12,031 nt of DNA from Flavobacteriales bacterium (GTDB lineage Bacteria > Bacteroidota > Bacteroidia > Flavobacteriales > UBA7430): the NCBI GenBank assembly GCA_024959975.1, contig JANXFM010000098.1, positions 1 to 12,031 of the forward strand. The letters are read 5' to 3'. The notes under the pieces were generated by a model. It saw only the letters and a list, made by a program, of their open reading frames with translations, was not told the DNA's origin and did not search any database. Positions 1 through 7,153 of this stretch are shown piece by piece (the first letter of the stretch is position 1; each line of letters starts with the position of its first letter). The position numbers and the translations under genes are program-made.

Positions 1-223
1 CATGACTTCGGGTCCTATTGTATCGGCTATTTTAGAAAAGGAGAATGCTGTTGAGGACTTCCGTACTTTAATTGGTGCTACCAACCCTGCTGAAGCAGCC
101 GAAGGTACCATCCGTAAAATGTATGCTGAGTCGATTGCTGCAAATGCAGTTCACGGTTCTGACTCTGATGAAAATGCTGCGATTGAGGGTGCTTTCCACT
201 TTGCCGGAAGAGAAAACTTCTAA
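1..223 (+). CDS. ndk: Nucleoside diphosphate kinase, C-terminal part (5' end outside window)
   Basis: This is the C-terminal half of nucleoside diphosphate kinase, the cytoplasmic enzyme that moves the gamma-phosphate of ATP onto other NDPs and dNDPs through a phosphohistidine, balancing NTP and dNTP pools. About 73 codons are visible of a family length near 140. The reading frame is open to the window edge, so the ATG at position 2 is an internal Met (the family motif MTSGP), not the start. The active-site motif NAVHGSDS is intact, with the catalytic His encoded at 152-154. The preceding GATNPAEA...GTIR segment and the C-terminal AIEGAFHF segment are also typical. The stop TAA at 221-223 is followed by a strong terminator, so ndk ends its transcript. 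The identification is secure; the promoter and N-terminus cannot be judged. Confidence 0.96.
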   Translation, partial: MTSGPIVSAILEKENAVEDFRTLIGATNPAEAAEGTIRKMYAESIAANAVHGSDSDENAAIEGAFHFAGRENF

Positions 224-246
224 GTAGTTTTTTTATATAAAATTGG

Positions 247-276
247 AAATCCCCCGGTATTGCGGGGGATTTTTTT
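247..276 (+). terminator. Rho-independent terminator of ndk
   Basis: A perfect 10-bp stem (AAATCCCCCG, 247-256, with CGGGGGATTT, 263-272) has a 6-nt loop, and a T-run reaches 276. It lies 23 bases after the ndk stop and separates ndk from the toxin-antitoxin cassette. Confidence 0.92.
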
Positions 277-341
277 ATGCAGTAATTTTTACACGTACTA
301 TTAGGTGACTATCTATTTTATTTATCTCGAAATTATATATT

Positions 342-371
342 TTGGGAATAGTTTTTGTTGCACAATCTTTG
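342..371 (+). promoter_or_regulatory. Possible upstream promoter of higBA
   Basis: TTG at 342-344, 19 bases, then AATCTTTG at 364-371, which matches the Bacteroidota -7 consensus TAnnTTTG in all but the first base. If used, it would give a longer higBA leader containing the inverted repeat at 405-429. The rest of 278-404 is AT-rich, with no gene that I can see. Confidence 0.3.
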
Positions 372-404
372 TAAATGAAGTATGAATTAATAAAATTAAA
401 ACCT

Positions 405-429
405 AAAAGTTACCAATTAGGTAACTTTT
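405..429. promoter_or_regulatory. Perfect inverted repeat, candidate HigA operator
   Basis: AAAAGTTACC (405-414) and GGTAACTTTT (420-429) are perfect 10-bp arms around the 5-base spacer AATTA. The centre-to-centre distance of the arms is 15 bases, about one and a half helical turns. The repeat ends three bases before the -7 element at 433-440, where a bound protein would block RNA polymerase. Antitoxins of the HigA type carry an HTH domain and usually repress their own operon, so this is the natural autoregulatory operator. That role is inferred; the symmetry is seen directly. There is no T-run, so it does not look like a terminator. Confidence 0.7.
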
Positions 430-432
430 GTA

Positions 433-440
433 TATCTTTG
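433..440 (+). promoter_or_regulatory. -7 promoter element of higBA
   Basis: TATCTTTG fits the Bacteroidota -7 consensus TAnnTTTG exactly and sits 18 bases before the higB ATG. The mRNA would then have a very short leader of roughly a dozen bases. No good TTG -33 element is seen; that position falls inside the inverted repeat 405-429. Confidence 0.6.
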
Positions 441-458
441 TCTTAACTTTAGAATATA

Positions 459-752
459 ATGAGAGTAATTGCCAAGAAGGTGTTGAGAGAATTTTGGGAA
501 AAGCACAATAATTCAGAAGAACCTCTCAAAACATGGTATAAAGAAGTGTCAAAGGCTAATTGGTCTGAGCCTACAGATATAAAGTCAGAATATGCTAAAG
601 CAAGTATTTTAAAAAGCAGTAGAGTCGTATTTAATATTTGTGGGAATCAGTACAGATTGATTGTAGAGGTTAATTATGAGCGGAAATGGGTTTTTATAAG
701 ATTTATAGGAACTCATACTGATTACGATAAGATTAATGCAGATAAAATTTAG
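459..752 (+). CDS. higB: Type II toxin, HigB family mRNA interferase
   Basis: This 97-aa protein is the toxin of a type II toxin-antitoxin pair. It is a small RelE-like ribonuclease which, in characterised HigB relatives, cleaves translated mRNA on the ribosome. The family signature is clear: RVVFNI at about 55-60, the GNQYRLIVEVNY strand at 62-73, and the RFIGTHTDYDKI block at 81-92 that marks the HigB_toxin group. Length is normal for the family and the frame is intact, so the gene looks functional. It comes before the antitoxin, the usual toxin-first higBA order, with only 5 bases between the genes. The start ATG is the first after the -7 element and has an A-rich leader without Shine-Dalgarno, as expected in this phylum. 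Transcription is probably repressed by the antitoxin at 405-429. Cleavage specificity cannot be read from the sequence. Confidence 0.92.
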   Translation: MRVIAKKVLREFWEKHNNSEEPLKTWYKEVSKANWSEPTDIKSEYAKASILKSSRVVFNICGNQYRLIVEVNYERKWVFIRFIGTHTDYDKINADKI

Positions 753-757
753 GAATT

Positions 758-1114
758 ATGGAGCTAAAGGTTTTAAAAACAGAAGAAGATTACAATCAGG
801 CATTAAGCAGACTTGAAAAGATTTTCCATGCGCCCATGGATTCAAAAGAGGGTGATGAGGCTGAATTATTGACGCTGTTGATTGAAAAATACGAAGAAGA
901 GCATTATCCTATTGAAGCCCCGGATCCTATTGAAGCAATTAAATTTAGAATGGAACAAATGGGTATGACTAACAAGGAATTAGCTGAAATACTTGGCTAT
1001 AAGAGTCGTGTTTCTGAGATTTTTAGTCGTAAAAGAAAATTAAACCTGAATATGATTAGAAAACTACACGAGAAATTGAATATTCCATACGAATCTTTAA
1101 TAGCTAATTACTAA
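758..1114 (+). CDS. higA: Type II antitoxin, HigA family HTH protein
   Basis: This 118-aa protein is the cognate antitoxin and probable autorepressor. The N-terminal part (1-55) is acidic and helical and ends in HYPIEAPDPIEAIKF at about 49-63, a hallmark of this antitoxin group, where the N-terminal segment is expected to bind the toxin. The C-terminal part (about 60-114) is an XRE-type helix-turn-helix: MTNKELAEILGYKSRVSEIF gives helices 2 and 3, with RVSEIFSRKRKLN as recognition region. It follows higB by 5 bases, so the two are co-transcribed and probably translationally coupled. It should bind the inverted repeat at 405-429. The frame is complete and ends 3 bases before the terminator stem. 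The family is certain; operator binding is inferred from its position. Confidence 0.92.
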   Translation: MELKVLKTEEDYNQALSRLEKIFHAPMDSKEGDEAELLTLLIEKYEEEHYPIEAPDPIEAIKFRMEQMGMTNKELAEILGYKSRVSEIFSRKRKLNLNMIRKLHEKLNIPYESLIANY

Positions 1115-1117
1115 AAC

Positions 1118-1152
1118 AAAATTAAAGCCCCGCAATGCGGGGCTTTAATTTT
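1118..1152. terminator. Bidirectional terminator between higA and the C1 peptidase
   Basis: A perfect 16-bp stem (1118-1133 with 1137-1152) encloses the loop AAT. Its core is GCCCCGC/GCGGGGC, flanked by A-rich and T-rich arms, so a U-rich tail forms on both strands. It sits between two convergent stop codons (1112-1114 plus, 1174-1176 minus) and can end both transcripts. Confidence 0.92.
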
Positions 1153-1173
1153 TAAAATGCTGAAAGCTGATCG

Positions 1174-2370
1174 CTATTTAATCCCTAATTTCTTGCGGAT
1201 TTTTTTTGGAAGTGCATCTTTGTGCAACATGATATCCATCGTCTTGTATTCTACGAAAGCTTCAGAAGCGTAGAAGTATCCGTCGCAATCGTTGTGCTTG
1301 GTTCCCCAGGAGTTTTTAACGATGTAGTATTTCTTACCCGTTTGATCGTTTACAATACCCGTCATGTGCATGCCGTGGTCGTCGGTAGTTTCGTAGTTAT
1401 CGAAAGCAATTTGGCGCATTTCCTGAGTGATCTCTTGTTCTTCACAGGGTGCATCAAAAATGGAGCTTTTCTTTTTTGCACCTGCATCAGAGAAGTTTTT
1501 ATTGTCTTTACCTGATTTTTTAATTTTTGTTTCCTCTACAGGAACCAAAGCCAAACCATCGCGGAAAGAGAATCCTTTTTCAGATACATCACTAGCCCAG
1601 GCAATTGAATATTCATTCATTAATGCATGGTCAATGACTTCCATCATTTCTTCCATAGGAACATTGTAAACAGATTTCATCATCCAGTTGTCCGGAACTT
1701 CAATGATAAATTCTTCGTAAAACGGATGGTGTGTGTACGAGCTGATGAACATGTAATCATCTGCATTAAAGTTTAAAGATTTGGCAAAAGATCTTGGTGT
1801 GTATTCTTTTTCCTGGTAGGTGAATTTCTCAGGTATTTCACCCAGATAAGTATCTAAGACAGCTTCATAAGCCGGCTTCCATAAAGGTGTTAAGGTTTCC
1901 TGTTCTGCATCTACAACCGCTTCAACCATGCCTAAAAGAACGTGATCCATTTCGCCGTGGTTAAATTTCTCTTCGTTTGCCGGTTTTCCGGTGTAGGCTT
2001 CTAAAGGGACGATACCATGGTCTTTAATCATTTCACTAACATCGTGAAATGCACCACCGGGACTAAAATTTAGATTCCCGTGCATGCGTACGTATTTTTC
2101 TCCTTTGTCAGAGTAGGTGTTGCGCACGATAAACATTTCTGATAATTCGTGCTTGCCACCACCCAAACGCATGATCTCAGATTCGATAAACGACAATGCA
2201 GAAAAACTCCAGCAGGTACCTGTTCTTCCCTGACTCTGAACTTCCGTAGCCTCAATATCAGTGACAACGGTGAATTCATATTCACTTCCTTTTTTGTTGG
2301 TGATCTTATCTTGTGCCTGAGCAGTCACAAACATTCCCGCAATTGCGGTTAATAAAGCAATTTTCTTCAT
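1174..2370 (-). CDS. Secreted C1 family peptidase (bleomycin hydrolase / aminopeptidase C type)
   Basis: This 398-aa cysteine peptidase belongs to papain-fold subfamily C1B, whose known members are aminopeptidases such as bleomycin hydrolase and PepC. The catalytic set is visible: Gln47 and Cys53 in QGRTGTCWSFSA, His332 in TTDDHGMHMTG, and Asn353 in VKNSWGT. Cytoplasmic PepC has no signal peptide. This protein starts MKKIALLTAIAG and runs through a hydrophobic stretch to AQA-QD, a good signal peptidase I site near residue 20, so it is probably periplasmic. I chose the ATG at 2370 because translation from there begins with the signal peptide; an in-frame TTG at 2403 would put a basic extension before it. 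It lies 60 bases after yhhQ on the same strand with no terminator between, so it may be the last gene of the sppA-yhhQ transcript. The C-terminal tail is Lys-rich. Substrate unknown. Confidence 0.88.
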   Translation of the reverse strand: MKKIALLTAIAGMFVTAQAQDKITNKKGSEYEFTVVTDIEATEVQSQGRTGTCWSFSALSFIESEIMRLGGGKHELSEMFIVRNTYSDKGEKYVRMHGNLNFSPGGAFHDVSEMIKDHGIVPLEAYTGKPANEEKFNHGEMDHVLLGMVEAVVDAEQETLTPLWKPAYEAVLDTYLGEIPEKFTYQEKEYTPRSFAKSLNFNADDYMFISSYTHHPFYEEFIIEVPDNWMMKSVYNVPMEEMMEVIDHALMNEYSIAWASDVSEKGFSFRDGLALVPVEETKIKKSGKDNKNFSDAGAKKKSSIFDAPCEEQEITQEMRQIAFDNYETTDDHGMHMTGIVNDQTGKKYYIVKNSWGTKHNDCDGYFYASEAFVEYKTMDIMLHKDALPKKIRKKLGIK

Positions 2371-2430
2371 TCTTAATGGTTTTAAAATTTTATGAGGGGG
2401 CAAGTTATAGTTTTCAACCTAAATAAAAAA

Positions 2431-3120
2431 TTACGCTACTTCCTCAGCAAATTTCAGACCAATTTTTTTACGAATGAAGGCTGTGCTAGCGTAGAGTAGT
2501 GGTGTGTCCACAAAAGCGCAGAGCATTTTAAAGATCCAGCCATCAATAATAAATTGTATGATCTCCGAACTCGACCTTACCCCTATAAATAATACGCATA
2601 CCACAAGTGTTGTATCTACCAGCTGAGAAAATACAGTGGAGAAATTATTTCTGAGCCATAAGTGTTTTCCTGCGGTTTTTTTCTTCCAGAAATGGTAGAT
2701 GCGCACATCAATTAACTGGGCACACAGATAGGCGGTCATGGAAGCAAAGATGACTCTCCATGAGTTTCCGAATACTTTGTTAAAGGTTTCATTATCTACA
2801 GGAGAGCCTTCAATAGCAGCGAACTGCTGAGCGAGTAGGAGCACCCCTAAAACAAAAATGGAAGCACCAAACCCTGCCCAAACGATGCGAGCGGTTTTCT
2901 TCTTTCCATAGATCTCGGATAGGATGTCTGTAATCAAAAAAGTAAGTGGATAGGGGAGTACTCCGGCAGAAATAATAAAAGTCTTAAAGCCCAGATCTAC
3001 TGTTATGAATTTGTTGGCAATAAGGTTGCATACCACCAAAGCCGCGATGAATATTGCGGCTAAGTACAGGTATATTTTTCTGGATCTTTCGGTGTTCAAA
3101 TGGAGGGGGTGTTTAGTCAA
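2431..3120 (-). CDS. yhhQ: Queuosine precursor transporter (YhhQ / DUF165 family)
   Basis: This 229-aa inner-membrane protein matches the YhhQ family, which imports 7-deazaguanine precursors (preQ0/preQ1) for queuosine modification of tRNAs with GUN anticodons. Motifs seen are PYPLTFLITDILSEIYGKK at about 56-74, RVIFASMTAYLCAQLID near 121-137, the RNNFSTVFSQLVDT segment near 157-170, and about six hydrophobic segments beginning at residue 17. Length is normal. The start is unusual: a stop codon in this frame directly precedes the TTG at 3120, and the first in-frame ATG lies deep inside a membrane segment. TTG 3120 is therefore the best start, with a later TTG (3099) possible. It overlaps the sppA stop by 8 bases, which implies translational coupling. 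No queuosine synthesis gene lies next to it here. The family is sure; substrate preference is inferred. Confidence 0.9.
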   Translation of the reverse strand: MTKHPLHLNTERSRKIYLYLAAIFIAALVVCNLIANKFITVDLGFKTFIISAGVLPYPLTFLITDILSEIYGKKKTARIVWAGFGASIFVLGVLLLAQQFAAIEGSPVDNETFNKVFGNSWRVIFASMTAYLCAQLIDVRIYHFWKKKTAGKHLWLRNNFSTVFSQLVDTTLVVCVLFIGVRSSSEIIQFIIDGWIFKMLCAFVDTPLLYASTAFIRKKIGLKFAEEVA

Positions 3121-4870
3121 TTACAAACTGATACGGCATTCGGGCCTGTACGCCTTTTAGGTGTTTTAGGTCTTCGAGTGTTTTGTAATATTTGTATTGA
3201 TCACCCAATTGATACTTCACCCATGAGGTTTGCATGTCTTCTTCAAGTTTTTTGAAGAATTCTTGAAAAGGGTCTTTTCGTTCAGGCAATTCATAAATGC
3301 GGTACGCTTCCATTTCGGCTAATTGTGCAGCACCTGCAATGGCTTCTTCCAATCCACCGTACTCATCAATTAAATTGATGTCCATAGCATTGATCCCACT
3401 CCAGACTCTTCCTTGTCCGATATTATCTACATTTTCTTGACTCATGTTACGACCCTCGGCAACTTTTGATGTAAAGGTGTCGTAGATATTCACAACACTT
3501 TCATGAATGATGTCGTATTCTTCTTTTGTTAATGGACGGTTTGGAATTCCCAGATCAGCGAATTTGTTGGTTTTTACCTGATCGAAGGTGAGCCCCAATT
3601 TATCTGTTAACAGTTCTTCAAAACTCATTAAAACACCAAAGACACCAATAGAACCGGTAATGGTGTTTGGCGAAGCGTAAATTTTGTCGGCAACACAAGC
3701 TATGTAGTAACCTCCGGAAGCAGCAACATCTCCCATAGAAACTACCACAGGCTTTTTTTCTTGTGCCAGTTTCATTTCTCTCCAGATTACATCAGAGGCT
3801 AAAGCACTACCACCCGGCGAGTTTACACGAAGAACAATGGCTTTCACTTTTTCGTCTTTACGGGCTTGGCGAATGGCTTTGGAAAGCCGTTCAGAGCCAA
3901 TCACTGTTTCACTTCCTTCTCCGGATTTAATTTCTCCCTGAGCATAGATAACTGCAATCTTTTCTTTTTTAAATTTCTCGCGTGAATTTTCGTTTCTTAC
4001 GCGGTTGTATTTTTTTAGTTTGATGAATTTTACATCGTCATAATTTTCTTTTTCCATCAAAGAGGCGAAATGATTTTCCAATTGGTCTCTGTAGAACAAG
4101 CTATCAATAAGTCCTAATTCGAGTGCATCTTTAGGTGTTCTAACCTCTAAGTTATTAGCAATCTTATTAAGGCGATCGCTTGTTAGCTGTCTGTCAGAGG
4201 CAATATCATCTAAAAATTGTTCCCAGATAGACCCCATAAAAGTCTCTACTTGCTCGCGGTTGGCATCACTCATTTCCGTGAGCATAAAGGGTTCTACCGC
4301 ACTTTTAAATTTACCATGCCGGATAATTTGAGGTTCTACACCGATCTTCTTTAAGGCATTTGTGAAGAAAATGGCTGTGCTGTTAAGTCCTTTAAGCTCC
4401 AGGGCTCCTTCAGGGTAAATGCAGATGTTATCGGCCACCGAGGCTAAATAGTAAGCTCTCTGCGTGTAAATCTCAGAATAGGTGGTAATGAATTTTCCGG
4501 ATTCTTTAAAATCCAGTAATGCGTTTCGGATTTCCTCTATCGTAGCAAAACCAGCATTTAGAAATCCCATTTCGAGGTAGATACCTTTAATGTGTTCATC
4601 CTTTTTTGCTTTTTTGATATTCGTCAGAATATCATTTAAACCAAGCGTGCTGACTTTTTCTCCCCTTAGTTTTCCAAGATCAAAAGGCATGTCTTCTACA
4701 CGATCCTGAATGGAGCCGTTAAGTTCTATGCGTAGGATATGTGCTTCACTAAGTTTGACTTCTTTTGATTCTCCACTTGATGCAATGATTGTGAAAATTA
4801 ATATAAGCGAGAATACTCCGAATACCAAGCCTACAGCAGAGGCTAGGGTGAATTTCAAGAATTGTTTCAT
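3113..4870 (-). CDS. sppA: Signal peptide peptidase SppA, 67K type (tandem S49 domains)
   Basis: This 585-aa membrane-anchored serine protease degrades signal peptides left in the membrane after secretion. It begins MKQFLKFTLASAVGLVFGVF, one transmembrane helix (about 5-30), with the rest outside the cytoplasm. Two S49 domains follow. The first (about 75-255) carries the general-base Lys189 in HGKFKSAVEPF. The second (about 305-510) carries the nucleophile Ser385 in GDVAASGGYYIA, after RVNSPGGSALAS. This Lys/Ser pair split across the two repeats is the arrangement of E. coli SppA, and length also agrees. The ATG at 4870 is chosen because an upstream in-frame GTG (4924) would precede the likely transcription start and place a charged extension before the membrane helix. 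It is the first gene of a probable operon with yhhQ, which overlaps its stop. Confidence 0.95.
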   Translation of the reverse strand: MKQFLKFTLASAVGLVFGVFSLILIFTIIASSGESKEVKLSEAHILRIELNGSIQDRVEDMPFDLGKLRGEKVSTLGLNDILTNIKKAKKDEHIKGIYLEMGFLNAGFATIEEIRNALLDFKESGKFITTYSEIYTQRAYYLASVADNICIYPEGALELKGLNSTAIFFTNALKKIGVEPQIIRHGKFKSAVEPFMLTEMSDANREQVETFMGSIWEQFLDDIASDRQLTSDRLNKIANNLEVRTPKDALELGLIDSLFYRDQLENHFASLMEKENYDDVKFIKLKKYNRVRNENSREKFKKEKIAVIYAQGEIKSGEGSETVIGSERLSKAIRQARKDEKVKAIVLRVNSPGGSALASDVIWREMKLAQEKKPVVVSMGDVAASGGYYIACVADKIYASPNTITGSIGVFGVLMSFEELLTDKLGLTFDQVKTNKFADLGIPNRPLTKEEYDIIHESVVNIYDTFTSKVAEGRNMSQENVDNIGQGRVWSGINAMDINLIDEYGGLEEAIAGAAQLAEMEAYRIYELPERKDPFQEFFKKLEEDMQTSWVKYQLGDQYKYYKTLEDLKHLKGVQARMPYQFVID

Positions 4871-4893
4871 AGGTGTTCTATTTATCTGATATA

Positions 4894-4926
4894 CAATAAT
4901 ACGGATTCTTTCATAGAGTTGCACAA
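4894..4926 (-). promoter_or_regulatory. Candidate promoter of sppA
   Basis: On the minus strand TTG (4926-4924) is followed after 22 bases by TATTATTG (4901-4894), a 7 of 8 match to TAnnTTTG. The leader to the ATG at 4870 would be under 25 bases. Confidence 0.4.
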
Positions 4927-4952
4927 GACTTAACTTGTTTTAACTTTAGTTA

Positions 4953-5112
4953 GTGATGATTGATGAGTGATGACCGGTGGGTGACCAATGACCGGTGTAC
5001 GTTATCTATGGGATTCTGAAACAAGTTCAGAATGACTGCACGACCGTTTCTAGTTGTCAATTCTCCATTTTCAACTGTCAATGTAATACCTGGTACTTAA
5101 TACGTACTACCT
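4953..5112. repeat. Cluster of degenerate intergenic repeats with a hairpin
   Basis: The space between uvrB and sppA holds several simple repeats and no gene. GTGATGA occurs at 4953-4959 and 4967-4973. ATGACCGGTG occurs at 4970-4979 and 4988-4997. ATTCTGAA (5013-5020) and TTCAGAAT (5026-5033) form an 8-bp hairpin around ACAAG. AGTTGTCAAT (5052-5061) recurs as AACTGTCAAT (5073-5082). A GGTACTTAATACGTACTACC block (5092-5111) runs across the uvrB stop codon. Sequences like the CTGAAACAAGTTCAG hairpin and such TACT-rich strings are, from memory, common as dispersed intergenic repeats in Flavobacteriia. The hairpin has no T-run on the minus strand, so it is a weak terminator candidate for uvrB. 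Confidence 0.6.
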
Positions 5113-7104
5113 ATTAAACATCTTAATCATGTCGCGTAAACGAGCAGCTTCGGTAAAATCAAGTTCTTTAGCAGCTTTTTCCATTGCCCTTCGCAGCTCA
5201 TTAATTTTTTTGCGTTTATTTTCTTCTGTTAGATATTTAATTTCTTCTTCAGAAACGGTGAGTGATGAATCCGGTTCAGCCGCCTGATTGTAATTTTTGC
5301 CAATAATAGAGCTTTGTTCTAAAATACTGGCTTTTGATTTCTTATAGGCAAAAGGAGTGATGTTATGCTCCTCGTTGTACTTCATTTGTAGAGTTCTTTT
5401 ACGATCGTTATCATCCATGGTAAGCTGCATGGAATTTGTTATTTTATCTGCATAAAATATAGATTTCCCCTTTGTATGTCTTGCAGCTCTACCTATGGTT
5501 TGTGTAAGTGAGCGTTGTGAGCGCAAGAATCCTTCTTTGTCGGCATCTAAAATGGCAACTAAAGATACTTCGGGTAAGTCTAATCCTTCACGTAAAAGGT
5601 TTACGCCAATGAGTACGTCAAATGCACCTAAACGTAGATCTCGCATAATTTCGACGCGCTCTAAGGTGTCTACATCCGAGTGAATATAACGACAACGAAC
5701 ACCATATTTTGTAAGGTATATGGTTAGTTCTTCAGCCATTCTTTTGGTCAAAGTAGTTACCAGAATTCGTTCGTCTTCTTCAACTCGTTTCGTTATTTCT
5801 TCCAAAAGGTCATCGATCTGATTTTGTGTAGGTCGAATTTCAATTACAGGATCTAAAAGTCCTGTAGGACGAATGATTTGTTCTACAATAAACCCTTCCG
5901 ATTGTTCCAGTTCGTAATCGGCAGGTGTAGCGCTAACGAACACCGCTTGTGGAACAATGGCTTCGAATTCGTCGAATTTTAGCGGGCGATTATCCATGGC
6001 TGCAGGCAATCGGAATCCGTATTCGACGAGGTTTTCTTTACGTGATCGGTCTCCTCCGTACATAGCACGTACCTGAGGCAGAGTTACATGACTTTCATCA
6101 ACAAATAACATGAAATCTTCAGGAAAGTAATCGATCAAACAGAAAGGACGAGAACCCGGATTCCTGCCATCCAGATACCGGGAATAATTTTCAATTCCTG
6201 AGCAATAGCCCAATTCTTGGATCATCTCTAAGTCGAAATTCACACGCTCTTCCAAACGTTTTGCTTCCAGGTGTTTTCCGATTTCTTTAAAGTAATCTAC
6301 TTGTTTAATAAGGTCTGTGCGGATATCGTGTTTTGCATCATCTAAACGATCTTTAGACGTCACAAATATATTGGCAGGGTAGATGCGAAGGTCCTCAAAT
6401 TTATCAATCTTTAGTCCATTGATCGGGTCAAAGGATTCTAGAGCTTCAATCTCATCATCCCAAAATAAGATGCGCAGGCCAAAGTCTGAGTAGGCAGGGA
6501 AGATATCTACGCAATCCCCTTTTACTCTAAATTGACCTCGTTCTAATTGGGTTTCAGTTCTGGAGTAAAGCGATGCTACCAGAGCTAAAAGAAGTTCCTG
6601 GCGATTGAGTTTTTGTTCCAACTTTAATTCAATAACATTTTTACTGAATTCTTCGGGATTACCAATACCATAAATACATGAAACTGATGAGACTACGATG
6701 ATGTCTCTGCGTCCTGAAAGTAGGGAAGAAGAGGTGCTTAGTCTAAGTTTTTCTATTTCTTCGTTTATCGATAGATCTTTTTCTATGTAGAGCCCTGAAT
6801 GAGGCATGTAAGCTTCAGGTTGATAGTAATCGTAGTAGGAAACGAAGTATTCGACGGCATTGTTTGGAAAGAATTGTTTGAATTCTCCATACAATTGTGC
6901 TGCCAAGGTTTTGTTATGACAAAGGACTAAAGTAGGACGGTTAACTTCTTTTACTACGTTAGCCATAGTGAAAGTTTTCCCGGAGCCGGTAACTCCTTGC
7001 AGTGTTTGGTAGGGTAGGCCTTTATCTAAGCCATCTACAATTTGTTTAATGGCTTGTGGTTGATCTCCCGTAGGTTGAAACTTTGAAACGAGTTCGAAAT
7101 TCAT
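5107..7104 (-). CDS. uvrB: Excinuclease ABC subunit UvrB
   Basis: This 665-aa protein is the damage-verifying helicase-like subunit of nucleotide excision repair. It is loaded by UvrA, opens DNA at the lesion and recruits UvrC for incision. Seen in order: Walker A GVTGSGKT (37-44), the beta-hairpin YDYYQPEAY (91-99) that threads the DNA, the DESH Walker B box (336-339), the SATPADYE motif (391-398), QTIGRAAR motif VI (535-542), and a C-terminal UVR domain (about 630-664) for UvrC contact. Length is standard. The start ATG at 7104 gives the family N-terminus MNFELVSKFQPTGDQP. Another in-frame ATG (7128) adds eight residues but lies inside a terminator stem, so it is rejected. It lies 49 bases behind the DUF349 gene, with the terminator between. 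Its stop codon sits inside a repeat block. No LexA-type operator was recognised. Confidence 0.98.
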   Translation of the reverse strand: MNFELVSKFQPTGDQPQAIKQIVDGLDKGLPYQTLQGVTGSGKTFTMANVVKEVNRPTLVLCHNKTLAAQLYGEFKQFFPNNAVEYFVSYYDYYQPEAYMPHSGLYIEKDLSINEEIEKLRLSTSSSLLSGRRDIIVVSSVSCIYGIGNPEEFSKNVIELKLEQKLNRQELLLALVASLYSRTETQLERGQFRVKGDCVDIFPAYSDFGLRILFWDDEIEALESFDPINGLKIDKFEDLRIYPANIFVTSKDRLDDAKHDIRTDLIKQVDYFKEIGKHLEAKRLEERVNFDLEMIQELGYCSGIENYSRYLDGRNPGSRPFCLIDYFPEDFMLFVDESHVTLPQVRAMYGGDRSRKENLVEYGFRLPAAMDNRPLKFDEFEAIVPQAVFVSATPADYELEQSEGFIVEQIIRPTGLLDPVIEIRPTQNQIDDLLEEITKRVEEDERILVTTLTKRMAEELTIYLTKYGVRCRYIHSDVDTLERVEIMRDLRLGAFDVLIGVNLLREGLDLPEVSLVAILDADKEGFLRSQRSLTQTIGRAARHTKGKSIFYADKITNSMQLTMDDNDRKRTLQMKYNEEHNITPFAYKKSKASILEQSSIIGKNYNQAAEPDSSLTVSEEEIKYLTEENKRKKINELRRAMEKAAKELDFTEAARLRDMIKMFNR

Positions 7105-7117
7105 TGTTTTTGAAAAG

Positions 7118-7148
7118 AAAAAAGGCATTCCGTTTTGGAATGCCTTTT
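7118..7148 (-). terminator. Terminator after the DUF349 gene, in the uvrB leader
   Basis: On the minus strand AAAAGGCATTCC (7148-7137) pairs with GGAATGCCTTTT (7131-7120) around a 5-base loop, a perfect 12-bp stem, and the T-run continues to 7118. It begins 5 bases after the DUF349 stop and ends 13 bases before the uvrB ATG at 7104, so it could also act as an attenuator of uvrB. Confidence 0.88.
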
Positions 7149-7153
7149 AATAG

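Noticed and set aside
1222..1515. Open frame on the plus strand opposite the C1 peptidase gene
   Set aside because: It is a shadow of a clearly conserved coding sequence and has no recognisable domain or promoter. The same holds for plus-strand frames at 1427-1669, 2149-2352, 5495-5683, 7083-7340 and 7407-7649, and for minus-strand frames at 2070-2285 (another frame of the peptidase gene) and 9736-9927.
2371..2403. N-terminal extension of the C1 peptidase from TTG 2403
   Set aside because: The ATG at 2370 starts directly at a typical signal peptide.
4871..4924. N-terminal extension of sppA from GTG 4924
   Set aside because: It would start upstream of the likely promoter -7 element and place a basic segment before the membrane anchor.
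5013..5033. Hairpin as terminator of uvrB
   Set aside because: The stem is only 8 bp and the minus strand after it lacks a T-run, so it is listed as a repeat rather than a terminator.
7105..7128. Upstream ATG for uvrB
   Set aside because: It lies in the stem of the terminator and adds eight residues not found in the family; the ATG at 7104 gives the conserved N-terminus.
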